NCBI RefSeq assembly: GCF_002075795.1
Contig: NZ_CP020472.1
Span: 1,967,001 to 2,031,000 of the forward strand
Direction: 5' to 3'
Source of the DNA: Shewanella japonica
GTDB taxonomy: Bacteria > Pseudomonadota > Gammaproteobacteria > Enterobacterales > Shewanellaceae
DNA: 64,000 bases
Positions within the stretch are counted from its first letter, which is position 1; each line of letters begins with the position of its first letter. The notes beneath the pieces were generated by a model. That model made no database searches, was not told where the DNA came from, and saw nothing but the letters and a program-made list of their open reading frames with translations. Positions 1 through 9,057 of the stretch are shown in pieces. Made by a program: the position numbers and the translations under genes.

Positions 1-294
1 TGAGGTCCATACGTCTGCAAAGTCTTGACTACAGCTGGCCATCATATAGCGTTTTTGCTTATTGTTTTCCATTAACCAATTATTATTGGCAGGAATAAGG
101 TCGTGTTCACGCAGTTCAGCTGCAATTTGCGGCATTTCAGCGATAAGCTGAGCCGTTTCTTTATTATAACTGTTTTGCGCATGAAGAATGGTTACTGACC
201 ATGCAAGGCCAAAGCCTACCAGTGCGATGATAGTTAACGAGGTAATAAACATCCTCGTGAGTAGGCGTTTTTTGGGCTTAAACCTTAGCTGCAT
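1..294 (-). CDS. Sensor histidine kinase, PhoQ-like (partial, N-terminal 98 codons)
   Basis: This is the first 98 codons of a gene that runs off the left edge. The start is an ATG at 292-294. The protein opens with a basic stretch (MQLRFKPKKR) and a hydrophobic segment at about residues 14-33, followed by a periplasmic-looking region rich in polar residues. That is the usual N-terminus of a membrane sensor kinase. No catalytic domain is inside the window, so the kinase call rests on context. It starts inside the last codons of the OmpR-type regulator at 285-959 (10-base overlap), the usual coupling of a response regulator and its cognate kinase. The regulator resembles PhoP, so a PhoQ-like role is inferred, but the ligand cannot be read from this fragment. 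Confidence 0.75.
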   Translation of the reverse strand, partial: MQLRFKPKKRLLTRMFITSLTIIALVGFGLAWSVTILHAQNSYNKETAQLIAEMPQIAAELREHDLIPANNNWLMENNKQKRYMMASCSQDFADVWTS

Positions 295-959
295 GGTAGA
301 TTAAATTTATATCCTTGACCGCGGATGGTAGCGATTGGGTTATCCATACCGCCTTTATTAAGTTTTTTTCGAATACGGCTGACCATGACTTCAATGGTAT
401 TCGGGTCGCCTTCTTTATCACCGTAAACGACATCAAGTAAACGTTGCTTGGCTACAACTTCATGGCAGTGACGCATGAGGTATTCAAGAATTAAATATTC
501 AAATGCAGTAACTTCCATAACCTCAGCATTTAGCGTGACTTGTTTTGCTGCTAAATCTAATTGTAGTGGCCCACTACTAATGGTCGGTTTTACAAACCCA
601 GCGCTCCGTCTTACCAAGGCGTCAAGTCGAGCAACTAACTCTTCTTTTTGGAATGGTTTGACTAAGTAATCATCTGCACCTGCATTTAATCCTTCAACCT
701 TATCTTGCCAGTTAACTCGGGCAGTTAGAATAAGGATAGGCGCTTTTACATCGGCATTACGGATATCTGATATGAGTGTCATACCGTCTTTATCAGGTAG
801 GCCTAAATCAACAATAGCGATATCAATAGGGTAATTGGTTGCTTGATAAAACCCTTCTTTCGCAGTCAGTGCCACTTGTACTTGATTACCTAATTCAGAT
901 AATTGCACATTTAAGTGGTGGGATAAAATTGGGTCATCTTCTATTACCAAAATTCTCAT
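285..959 (-). CDS. OmpR/PhoP-family response regulator
   Basis: A 224-residue two-domain transcription regulator. The receiver domain spans about residues 1-115, with acidic pocket E7/D8/D9, phosphoacceptor D51 in AIVDLGLPDKDG, T79 and K101 (YLVKPF). The C-terminal winged helix, about 125-222, ends in the typical RGQGYKFN of OmpR-type DNA-binding domains. Family knowledge: phosphorylation by the partner kinase promotes dimerisation and binding to tandem direct repeats. IVDLGLP and the DDYLVKPF context are closest to PhoP/QseB-like regulators, but the subfamily is not certain. The downstream kinase gene overlaps by 10 bases, so the two are translated as a pair. No clear PhoP box was found in the 136 bases upstream. 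Confidence 0.9.
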   Translation of the reverse strand: MRILVIEDDPILSHHLNVQLSELGNQVQVALTAKEGFYQATNYPIDIAIVDLGLPDKDGMTLISDIRNADVKAPILILTARVNWQDKVEGLNAGADDYLVKPFQKEELVARLDALVRRSAGFVKPTISSGPLQLDLAAKQVTLNAEVMEVTAFEYLILEYLMRHCHEVVAKQRLLDVVYGDKEGDPNTIEVMVSRIRKKLNKGGMDNPIATIRGQGYKFNLPCS

Positions 960-1095
960 AACAAATACTCTTTGGTGAAATCGTAATATTTCTTTGCATT
1001 AAATGATCGCTTAAGAAAAGTACAAGGCGATAAGCATAGTGGCATCTTAGCCCGACGATACTTAACCTTAACTGACTGTAATCTGTAATTGTTTA

Positions 1096-1818
1096 TCAGA
1101 CAATAAGTTGATTGATTAAATTCGTTAAAATAGTGATTGAGACACCCATAAATATAATGCCTGTTATAGCATCAATGAGCAGGCTGCCTTTAGCCATTTT
1201 ATGTTGTATCTGTGGTTTCGTAAGAATGATAGCAAGAAAACTAAACCAACAAAGGGAAAGCGTGAATAATAGACTTGCTGAAGCTACTTTTGTAGCTAGT
1301 GTAACCTGTGGTGTAACTAAAACAGTAAAGATTGTGATGAAAAAGATCAAAGCCTTAGGGTTAAGTAAATTTGTATAAAGCCCAATTTTGAATCCTTTAG
1401 CTGATGAAAATGTTAAATGTTCTAAATCGTTATTATTAGGTTGATTGGGGGCTTTGTCTTGGGTTTCATGCTCAAAAGATGATGGTTCACTGAAATTTTT
1501 TTCTTCGTTTTTAGTGTTTTTTTTGAATGATGATAATGCAGAAGATAAAGCACCAAATCCCATCCATGCAAGGTAACAGGCTCCAATAATTTGCACTGCA
1601 AAATAGGCAAACTCAGATTGACGTATCATTAAGCTGATACCTAATAGTGAAAGTAGACTATGTATTAGTATGGCGAGGCTAATACCAAAGGCACACATTA
1701 ATGCAATCCGCCGCGGTTGCTGTGTCGCTGTTTTGACTATGATAGCAAAGTCTGGTCCAGGGCTGATAAGAGCTAGGCTGTGTACAACAGCGAGAGTCGA
1801 TAGAAGAGCAAAATCCAT
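1096..1818 (-). CDS. LysE/RhtB-family amino acid exporter
   Basis: A 240-residue inner-membrane protein with about six hydrophobic segments. The family signature SPGPDFAIIV lies at about residues 19-28 and TNLLNPKALIFF at about 149-160, both diagnostic of LysE/RhtB exporters that push amino acids or related compounds out of the cell. Family members are usually about 205 residues. The excess here is a polar, low-complexity linker rich in N, E, K and S at about residues 99-138, between the third and fourth membrane segments. The substrate cannot be predicted. It reads as a single-gene unit: the upstream gene (gltP-like) ends more than 250 bases away behind its own terminator. Confidence 0.85.
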   Translation of the reverse strand: MDFALLSTLAVVHSLALISPGPDFAIIVKTATQQPRRIALMCAFGISLAILIHSLLSLLGISLMIRQSEFAYFAVQIIGACYLAWMGFGALSSALSSFKKNTKNEEKNFSEPSSFEHETQDKAPNQPNNNDLEHLTFSSAKGFKIGLYTNLLNPKALIFFITIFTVLVTPQVTLATKVASASLLFTLSLCWFSFLAIILTKPQIQHKMAKGSLLIDAITGIIFMGVSITILTNLINQLIV

Positions 1819-2005
1819 TTAAATTCCATTTGAGTATTTGTTAAACCAGGTTTTACATGAACGCATTTTTATCTGAAAACAGTTTATATGGTCATAGATT
1901 AACGATAAAAAAGGCAAGGTGTCTATTATATGAGCCTTAAACGAGTCATATACGAGCCAAATATGAGTTATTTGGTATTGATTGTTTTGTTTCTATTTTA
2001 AATAA

Positions 2006-2035
2006 TAAAAAGGGCACCTTTAAGGCACCCTTTTC
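2006..2035 (-). terminator. Rho-independent terminator of the dicarboxylate symporter gene
   Basis: On the minus strand the sequence folds as AAAGGGUGCC-UUA-AAGGUGCCCUUU followed by a U-run. The two central U-G/G-U wobbles pair only in the minus-strand transcript; on the plus strand they are C/A mismatches. That assigns the terminator to the gene starting at 3409. Confidence 0.8.
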
Positions 2036-2089
2036 GTATGCAAAATCAAGCTTACTTTGTATGAAGTCAAAGCAAAAGTAAATTACTCA

Positions 2090-3409
2090 TTAAGCGTTTT
2101 TAACTTGATCTTCAAAACTAGAGCCAACTTTACCTGCTTGAGAATCATTGAAAGTTTCTTCGCTGAACTCGCCTTCAGATTTCGCTATGACTACAGTCGC
2201 TACGGAATCACCTGTTACGTTTACCGCAGTTCTTATCATGTCGAGTAAACGGTCAACACCAATAATTAACGCGATGCCTTCAACTGGTAAGCCAACTTGG
2301 TTCAGTACCATCGCAAGCATAATTAAACCAACACCAGGAACACCAGCAGTACCAATAGACGCTAAGGTTGCCGTTACAACCACAGTGACATAATCCATTA
2401 AGCTTAATTCGATACCAAATACCTGTGCAATAAACACCGTCGCGACACCTTGCATAATCGCGGTGCCATCCATGTTGATGGTAGCACCCAAAGGCAAGGT
2501 AAATGAAGCGACTTTATTATCAGCGCCTAAACGGTGTTCACAGGTTTCAATGGTAACAGGTAGCGTAGCATTGGAACTTGCAGTACTGAATGCAAATAAT
2601 TGCACGTCACGCATCTTGCGTAAAAACATAAACGGATTAAGACCAGTAAATGTTTTTAATAAGGTCGGGTAAACGACTAATGCTTGAACCAGCAGTACAA
2701 ATATTACTAAGAAGAAATATTGAACAACACTGCCTAAGGTTTCTAATCCTAAGGTCAGACTTAATTTCGCCATGAGGGCAAATACACCATAAGGCGCAAG
2801 CTGCATGATTAAAGTTACCACGCGCATAATCACTTCGTTTAAGTCATTAAATAACGCTGATACTCGAGCGCCACGTTCGCCAATATGTGAAATTGCGAAA
2901 CCAAAGATAACGGCAAAAATAATGATTTGCAGCATGTTACCTTGGCTCATGGCTTCAATTGGGTTAGTTGGCACAATGTTGATGACAACTTCAGACAGGC
3001 TAGGTGCATCTTTTGCGCTAAATTCCATTGCTGAGGATGCAAGGGACGCATTACCTGGATGGATAATAATAGCTAACGTTATAGCGACTGTCAGCGCAAT
3101 AGCGGTAGTGAACATATAAAAAGCGATAGTTTTACCACCTAAACGACCCAGTTTGGAGGGGTCGCTCAATGAACTGGTTCCGCATACTAGTGATACAAAC
3201 ACTAATGGGACAACTAACATTTTTAAACTGGAGATAAATATCGTACCAACGACATGTAAAATGCCTTCGGTAATATAATCCTTAACGAATAAGCTTTCAG
3301 GAAATAAATTTCTCAAAATTAATCCGAGAAGAATACCCGCACCCATACCGATAAGTATTTTGCTTGTTAAACCAAGCTTACTATTTTTATTCAAAACCAC
3401 TTCCTTCAA
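2090..3409 (-). CDS. Dicarboxylate/amino acid:cation symporter (GltP/DctA type)
   Basis: A 439-residue sodium- or proton-coupled symporter of the DAACS (GltP/DctA) family in the inner membrane. Visible hallmarks are the N-terminal membrane segment (ILIGMGAGILLGLI), the serine-rich re-entrant loop FSTASSNATLPVT, and the substrate/ion-binding signature INMDGTAIMQG followed by TATLASIGTAGVPG and the RLLDMIRTAVNVTGD segment of the last helices. Length is standard for the family. Likely substrates are glutamate, aspartate or C4-dicarboxylates; the sequence alone does not decide. It is a monocistronic unit with a minus-strand terminator just downstream (2006-2035). Confidence 0.9.
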   Translation of the reverse strand: MKEVVLNKNSKLGLTSKILIGMGAGILLGLILRNLFPESLFVKDYITEGILHVVGTIFISSLKMLVVPLVFVSLVCGTSSLSDPSKLGRLGGKTIAFYMFTTAIALTVAITLAIIIHPGNASLASSAMEFSAKDAPSLSEVVINIVPTNPIEAMSQGNMLQIIIFAVIFGFAISHIGERGARVSALFNDLNEVIMRVVTLIMQLAPYGVFALMAKLSLTLGLETLGSVVQYFFLVIFVLLVQALVVYPTLLKTFTGLNPFMFLRKMRDVQLFAFSTASSNATLPVTIETCEHRLGADNKVASFTLPLGATINMDGTAIMQGVATVFIAQVFGIELSLMDYVTVVVTATLASIGTAGVPGVGLIMLAMVLNQVGLPVEGIALIIGVDRLLDMIRTAVNVTGDSVATVVIAKSEGEFSEETFNDSQAGKVGSSFEDQVKNA

Positions 3410-3628
3410 TCTTTATCATCAATTTTTTGATGATTATTATTTTTTATCTTTTAAAGCGTAGCAGGAAAATAAATCATATGAAACGGCATAAAAGTTAAAG
3501 TTTTTAAGGAAAAATGCCGAAGAAAACATTAGAGTAACAAGAAAGTTACGATATTTTTATGTAATATCGACCAGTAAGTAACTATTATAAATCATAAGTA
3601 CGATTTTAATGTAACAGGGAGACTGACA

Positions 3629-6600
3629 ATGAGGTCAGCACAAAGACTATTTTTAGCGCTTTTAAGTTCGATTTTTCTTTTTGCTTGTAGTGGTGGGGGA
3701 AGTATTTCAGATGATGGAGGCGGGGGAACAGATCCTGTTGAAGTCATCAGTGTAGAATTAACATCATCTGTGGCAGATGGAGCTGAAGTTGATGCAACAA
3801 CTGGTGCAGTTTTAACTGCAACCGTGACAAGTTCAACTCAAGGCGCAGTCTCTGGGACATTGGTCAGCTTTGTATTAAACAATACAGAATTAGGGACATT
3901 TAGTAACGAAACCGCGACAGCTGTAACTAACTCTGATGGTGTTGCCACTATTTCCATTTTTTCAGCAAATATTGCAGGCTCGGGTAGTGTCGTTGCTTCT
4001 ACAGCAGATGGGGGCTCTAATGCGTTAGCGATAACGATGAAAGGGGATGGGACTATGACAGGTTCCAATACGCTTACAGTAGCTTTAGTAGACACTTCTG
4101 GAAATTCTATTAGTGAGATTAGTGATGATGTACCAGGTGAGGTACATGCTACTTATTTAGATGTTGCAGGCAATGCTATTTCTGGAGAGTTAGCTACTTT
4201 TTCTACTAAATTAGGCCTAGGAATAATCAATCCAACAACTGGAACTGCCATAACAGATTCTAATGGTGTAGCTAAGATCTCTTTAACAGCCGGTACTATT
4301 GCTGGTGCAGATGAAATTACAGTTGTTATTGGTGAGACAACTGAAACAATTGGTTTTACCACGCTTGGTGATGTTTCAGTCGTTAATCCAATTGATGAAT
4401 ATGAAATAACTTTGACTGTTGAGGATTCAGCAAATAACGAATTAAGAGATATTAGCCAAGATTCTCCAGGAACCGTTTTAGCGACTTTAACCAAACTTGG
4501 TGCAGCAGCAGCATTTGAGCCTGTTAGTTTTTCTATAACAGGCGAAGGTATAATCAATCCAACGTCGGGTAACGCATTAACTGATGCTAATGGTATAGCA
4601 ACTGTAACACTACTAACCGGTGATATTAAAGGTGCAGGCACTTTAACAGCAACTTTTGTATTGGATAATGATTCAGTTTCTGATGACTTTAGCTATAGCG
4701 TAGCTGGTGATGCAGAAGGTGGTGATGGTGAAGTAAACGATTTGGTGGTTACACTCGTTGATACATCAGGTAATCAAACAAGCTACATCAGTCAAGCCTC
4801 TCCAGGTAGAGCTCAAGTCTTTTTGAGTGATGACAGTGGTAACCCTCTGCAGAACAAAGTGATTACTTTTACAAGTACTCTTGGTAACTTTTTACCTAAT
4901 TCTGGAACGGCGCTTACGGATGCTTCAGGTAAAGCTGAAATATTAATAACAGCCGGTACTGTTGAAGGTGCTGCGACTATAACCGCTTCTTTTGGTTCAA
5001 CTCAAGCAACAATAGGCTTTGAAACTGCTGGTGATGATATTGATCCTGTCGCAGCAGATCCAAGCATTACATTTGATATCTATGATTGTAATGATGCATC
5101 ATCTTTTGACAAAGCTCTGAAAAACTTCGAAGTTTGTACAGTAACTGATAATATTACAAATCAGCGACCAGGCATTTTAGGAGCCATTGTAACGCTTGAA
5201 GGTTCTAACCAGCCTTTAAAACAAGTTCTGGTTAGTGCAGGTACAACACTAGGTGCCATCAGCCCCGCTTCTGCTACCGCTATTACAGACTCAGACGGTA
5301 AAGCAATACTTGACTTATATTCTGACGGGGCAGTAGGTGCTGGTGAAGTCTCTCTTAGTGTAAAGCAAGTTACTTCTACTAAAGCATTTGAAATTGGACG
5401 TGTTGATATTGACCTGCAAGTTTCTACTTATATTGGTACAGGTACAATTCCTGCTGGTGGGTCAACAGTAATCGAAGTAACTGTTCTTGACCCTGATGGA
5501 GCGATTGAAACAACTCAACCATTTAATTTAGAGTTTTCTTCTCAATGTATGTCCGCAGGAAATGCTGTAATAGACTCTCCTGTAGTAACAAATGCAGGTA
5601 AAGGTTTTGCGACATACAAAAGTATAAATTGTCAAGGTACAGATACTATAACTGTATCTGCAATAACTGGTGCTTCAACTGTTACTGCTACCATAGATGT
5701 CTTGATTGAGGCTATCTCTGTTGGTGCAATTCAATTTATTGAGGCTTCTCCTACGAAATTAGCAATAAAAGGCTCAGGTGGGCTTTCTGATGCGGGTGAA
5801 CGCTCAGAAACATCTCAGGTTTCTTTCAAATTGTTAAATGAGATAGGACAAGCTGCTGCAGCAAAAAGAGTATGTTTTGAATTAAGCACAGAAGTCGGAG
5901 GGATGACTTTATCACCAGCTCCTATTGCAGATGACTTTGTAAATTGTCCAAATATGCCAAAAGTCGGTGATGCAGAATACCCAGCAGACCTTACGCAAGC
6001 AAATAAGTATGCCGTTGCATATACAGATGCGAATGGCGATGTAACTGTTACGGTTCGTTCGGGTAATGTACCTACGCCGGTAAAAGTGTTTGCTGTTTGG
6101 CAAGACGAAAATGATCCTTCTAGTTTACCTGTTTCAAATATTTCAGACAGCTTAACAGTCACAACAGGTCTTGCTGATTATAATAGCTTTTCTTTATCTG
6201 CTTCAGTATTGAATGTTGAAGGTTGGAACCGCGACGGAGAAACAAGCACAGTCACTATTCGTTCTGCTGATCATTTTAATAATCCTGTTCCGGCAGGTAC
6301 CGTGGTTCACTTCGTCACTGAAGGTGGGAATATCGGTCAAGGTGATTTAGATGGTAGTTGTACTACCGTTTCTAATACTGGTACCTGTTCAGTTATATGG
6401 ACTAGTTCAAATCCAAGACCTTTTGATGGTACAACTGTGACCTGCCCTAATGGCGGTTTCAATGGCTCCGTTTTACCTCCTTGTACAGGTGCAACAATGG
6501 CGGGTTACACCGATGGAACAAACTCGGTGATTGCTGAGCCACGTCCTGGTCGCTCAACAATAACTGCCTATGCAATTGGTGAGGAAAGCTTTGTTGATTT

Positions 6601-7309
6601 AAATGGCAATGGTTTATTTGATACGGGGGAGCAATGGATAGATCTATCTGAAGCTTTCTTTGATCATAATGAGGATGGTAATTACCGTGACACTATAGTT
6701 AGCCCACTTCCTGACGGTGCTGTAAATGAAGAATATGTTGACTACAACAGTAATGGAACCTTTGATACCGCAGATGGTTTTTACACAGGTTTGCTATGTG
6801 CAACAGGCTCTGAAGCAAGTTGTACTCAAACTGGTATCAATAATACTCAAGCCCAACTAAATGTGTTTAGGAATATCCCAATTGTGATGTCTGGCTCGGT
6901 TCCTTTCGGAAGGTTAGTTGATATTGATGATGCTGGAGCTATTACACCTGTAACAGCTATTGATTTAAGATCTGTATTTGTTCCTGTTGACCCATCTGAT
7001 CCAAATGGTCCTCAAGAAGATGTTGGTTTATCCTCTAAAACAATTTATCTTTTTGTTTCAGATATTAATAACAACACATTGGCAAACGGAACGACAATTA
7101 CTGCTCAGTCAGGAAATGGTGACCTAGCTGAAGCTACAACGGAGTATACAATAGGTAACAATACTTCTAACAAACCTCTGCTCTATGCATTTACTGTTAG
7201 TAGAGAAAGTAGCGCCAACCAAAAAACGGAAGGTTTGCTTTCTATAACTGTCCAAACTTTGTTTGGTGACGCGGTGACATATACGGTCAATGTCTTAGAT
7301 AATGGATAA
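3629..7309 (+). CDS. Large Ig-repeat (invasin/BIG1-like) lipoprotein with calcium-loop motifs
   Basis: A 1226-residue surface-type lipoprotein of unknown function. The N-terminus is a lipoprotein signal with lipobox LFAC (lipidated C20) followed by SGGG; serine at +2 predicts the outer membrane. At least five Ig-like repeats of about 100 residues follow (about 38-139, 147-247, 258-360, 370-468, 480-590). Each carries a copy of a motif like TDSNGVAKISLTAGT-xx-GA (about residues 100, 209, 318, 430 and 556), typical of bacterial Ig-like (Big_1/invasin) domains. Further Ig-like sequence with scattered cysteines fills 600-960. Between 990 and 1046 three acidic loops, DLNGNGLFD (990), DHNEDG (1012) and DYNSNGTFD (1038), resemble dockerin/EF-hand calcium loops. 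No outer-membrane barrel or sortase-like anchor is present. Adhesion or matrix function is only an inference. A strong terminator follows directly. Confidence 0.8.
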   Translation: MRSAQRLFLALLSSIFLFACSGGGSISDDGGGGTDPVEVISVELTSSVADGAEVDATTGAVLTATVTSSTQGAVSGTLVSFVLNNTELGTFSNETATAVTNSDGVATISIFSANIAGSGSVVASTADGGSNALAITMKGDGTMTGSNTLTVALVDTSGNSISEISDDVPGEVHATYLDVAGNAISGELATFSTKLGLGIINPTTGTAITDSNGVAKISLTAGTIAGADEITVVIGETTETIGFTTLGDVSVVNPIDEYEITLTVEDSANNELRDISQDSPGTVLATLTKLGAAAAFEPVSFSITGEGIINPTSGNALTDANGIATVTLLTGDIKGAGTLTATFVLDNDSVSDDFSYSVAGDAEGGDGEVNDLVVTLVDTSGNQTSYISQASPGRAQVFLSDDSGNPLQNKVITFTSTLGNFLPNSGTALTDASGKAEILITAGTVEGAATITASFGSTQATIGFETAGDDIDPVAADPSITFDIYDCNDASSFDKALKNFEVCTVTDNITNQRPGILGAIVTLEGSNQPLKQVLVSAGTTLGAISPASATAITDSDGKAILDLYSDGAVGAGEVSLSVKQVTSTKAFEIGRVDIDLQVSTYIGTGTIPAGGSTVIEVTVLDPDGAIETTQPFNLEFSSQCMSAGNAVIDSPVVTNAGKGFATYKSINCQGTDTITVSAITGASTVTATIDVLIEAISVGAIQFIEASPTKLAIKGSGGLSDAGERSETSQVSFKLLNEIGQAAAAKRVCFELSTEVGGMTLSPAPIADDFVNCPNMPKVGDAEYPADLTQANKYAVAYTDANGDVTVTVRSGNVPTPVKVFAVWQDENDPSSLPVSNISDSLTVTTGLADYNSFSLSASVLNVEGWNRDGETSTVTIRSADHFNNPVPAGTVVHFVTEGGNIGQGDLDGSCTTVSNTGTCSVIWTSSNPRPFDGTTVTCPNGGFNGSVLPPCTGATMAGYTDGTNSVIAEPRPGRSTITAYAIGEESFVDLNGNGLFDTGEQWIDLSEAFFDHNEDGNYRDTIVSPLPDGAVNEEYVDYNSNGTFDTADGFYTGLLCATGSEASCTQTGINNTQAQLNVFRNIPIVMSGSVPFGRLVDIDDAGAITPVTAIDLRSVFVPVDPSDPNGPQEDVGLSSKTIYLFVSDINNNTLANGTTITAQSGNGDLAEATTEYTIGNNTSNKPLLYAFTVSRESSANQKTEGLLSITVQTLFGDAVTYTVNVLDNG

Positions 7310-7326
7310 CTATTTTATCTAACTGC

Positions 7327-7358
7327 AAAAATGCCGCTCATTGAGCGGCATTTTTTTA
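7327..7358. terminator. Strong bidirectional terminator between the Ig-lipoprotein gene and astB
   Basis: A perfect GC-rich stem, AATGCCGCTCA/TGAGCGGCATT, is flanked by an A-run on the left and a T7 run on the right. It sits between two convergent genes and can serve both. Confidence 0.9.
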
Positions 7359-7379
7359 TGTCATTATTCAAACTATGTA

Positions 7380-8714
7380 TTATCTTTGGAACTGATAAAC
7401 ACTGCCAAGTTTTAATATCTGTGTTAATTCATCTAATGCGGTACGAGATTCAATAATAAGCTGTGGGTCAGCTAAGTCTTTAACTTCTAGACGGTCACGA
7501 TAATGTTTCTCAACCCAGTTATTTAACTTATTAAATAATGCATCGTTCATTAATGTGTTTTGATTTACAGCAGAAATTTCTAACTCACTCATTGCAACAC
7601 GTAATCGAAGACAAGCTGGGCCGCCGCCATTTTGCATACTTTGCTTCACATCATAATACTGTACTTGTTTAATTGGCGTACCTAAGGTAACTAATTCATT
7701 TAGGTAAGCAAATACTGCTGGGTTTTCTTGGCAATTGGTTGGGGCAATAATTGCCATTTCGCCATTTGGTAAGGTAATAATTTGCGTGTTAAATAAATAA
7801 CTTTTTACGGCATCATTTATAGATACTTGTTCAGTTGAAACTTTTACGAAATGAACATCAGTATTCATTTTTTTACGTATTTCATCAAACTTAACATCAG
7901 TATTTAAAAATGCTTGTTCATGGTAAAAAAGAACATTTTGGTTGCCTACTGAAATCACATCATTATGAAAAACACCTTGGTCAATAACGTGAGGGTTTTG
8001 CTGCATGAAGACACAACTTTCTTCATCTAGTTGATGCAGGCGAGCTACAGCTTGTGATGCTTCAAGTGTTTGTCTTGCTGGGAATTTAACCGGTTTTACC
8101 GCATTAGGGTTGGTTGACTCTTGGCCATATACAAATAACTCAACCCCTGAATGACCGTAATCATTACACAGACGAGTATGGTTTGCAGCTCCTTCGTCAC
8201 CGAAGCTTGCGTGCTCAGGTAAATGTTGATGATGCTTAAAAAAACGTTCATCTTTAAAAGTTGCTTTTAGAATATTACCTGTTGTAACAGGTTCAATGCT
8301 GCGATGAAGCTTATCAACGAGATTTGCTGGAGTGAAATGCACTTTACCGTCTCGGGTATCGGCACTAGGTGAAACAGTTGCGGCGTTTGCTGTCCACATA
8401 GAAGATGCACTGCAACATGCGTTGAGTAATGCAGATGCTTGCTTAGCTGCTTGATTTAGCACTTCTGCATCAGAGCCAGAGAATCCCATGCGTCGAAGCG
8501 AATAGATATCAGGACGTTCTTGAGGTGCTAAAACACCTTGCACCATACCTAAATCAGCTAACGATTTAGCTTTTAATAAGCCTTGTTTTGCCGCTGCCTT
8601 AGGATCTGATGCTTGCGCTGCGTTACTATAAGAGGCTACATTACCAAAAGATAAACCTGCATAGTTGTGCGTTGGTCCGACTAGTCCGTCAAAGTTCGCT
8701 TCGTAGTGCTTCAT
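7380..8714 (-). CDS. astB: N-succinylarginine dihydrolase
   Basis: A 444-residue enzyme of the arginine succinyltransferase (AST) pathway. It hydrolyses N2-succinylarginine to succinylornithine, CO2 and two ammonia, releasing nitrogen from arginine in the cytoplasm. The N-terminus [18 protein letters not shown] is the AstB signature. The catalytic cysteine falls at C368 in [12 protein letters not shown], matching C365 of the E. coli enzyme, and conserved histidine and glutamate segments ([22 protein letters not shown]) are present. Length matches the family. It stands alone here, without astC, astA, astD or astE beside it, unlike the enterobacterial astCADBE operon, so the rest of the pathway must lie elsewhere. 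No ArgR box was evident upstream. Confidence 0.95.
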   Translation of the reverse strand: MKHYEANFDGLVGPTHNYAGLSFGNVASYSNAAQASDPKAAAKQGLLKAKSLADLGMVQGVLAPQERPDIYSLRRMGFSGSDAEVLNQAAKQASALLNACCSASSMWTANAATVSPSADTRDGKVHFTPANLVDKLHRSIEPVTTGNILKATFKDERFFKHHQHLPEHASFGDEGAANHTRLCNDYGHSGVELFVYGQESTNPNAVKPVKFPARQTLEASQAVARLHQLDEESCVFMQQNPHVIDQGVFHNDVISVGNQNVLFYHEQAFLNTDVKFDEIRKKMNTDVHFVKVSTEQVSINDAVKSYLFNTQIITLPNGEMAIIAPTNCQENPAVFAYLNELVTLGTPIKQVQYYDVKQSMQNGGGPACLRLRVAMSELEISAVNQNTLMNDALFNKLNNWVEKHYRDRLEVKDLADPQLIIESRTALDELTQILKLGSVYQFQR

Positions 8715-8981
8715 TTATTATCCTTAAAATATTTATTATTGTAATTATCGCGTGATTTGCTGATCGCTACAGCAAGAATATTGCCAGTATACTGATGAAA
8801 TAGGGGTTAACAAGCAGTGACAATTGTCTCAAAAAATGAAAAAGTGACTAAACATGCACAAGTTTTACTTGCTAGACCCTAAATAATGAAATATTACTTT
8901 TTATTAACGCAATATTATTTTTTCTCCTTTTTTATAATTGATTAAAAAATGGCTCGCTGGACACATATTAGAGTTATTTAC
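8715..8981. other. Intergenic region between divergent astB and topA
   Basis: AT-rich spacer holding the promoters of astB (minus) and topA (plus). The topA promoter at its right end is listed separately. Nothing else convincing was seen: no small gene, repeat or stable hairpin. Confidence 0.5.
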
Positions 8982-9010
8982 TTGAAACATTCGTCTCAAC
9001 ACTCTATATA
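8982..9010 (+). promoter_or_regulatory. topA promoter (sigma-70, possibly also sigma-32)
   Basis: TTGAAA (8982-8987), a 17-base spacer, then TATATA (9005-9010). The -35 is preceded by C, giving CTTGAAA, the -35 core of heat-shock promoters. Transcription would start near 9017, leaving a 41-base leader before the ATG at 9058. It would also place a possible upstream start at 9010 inside the -10 box. Confidence 0.6.
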
Positions 9011-9057
9011 TGGAACCAATTTATATCTATCAGAGACTTTTTGGCGCAAATAAAACT

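Noticed and set aside
1061..1072. PhoP box upstream of the response regulator
   Set aside because: GTTAAG direct repeats are present but with 6-base instead of 11-base periodicity, so they do not fit a PhoP box.
9010..9057. Upstream start codon for topA
   Set aside because: It overlaps the predicted -10 box and adds 16 residues absent from the TopA N-terminus.
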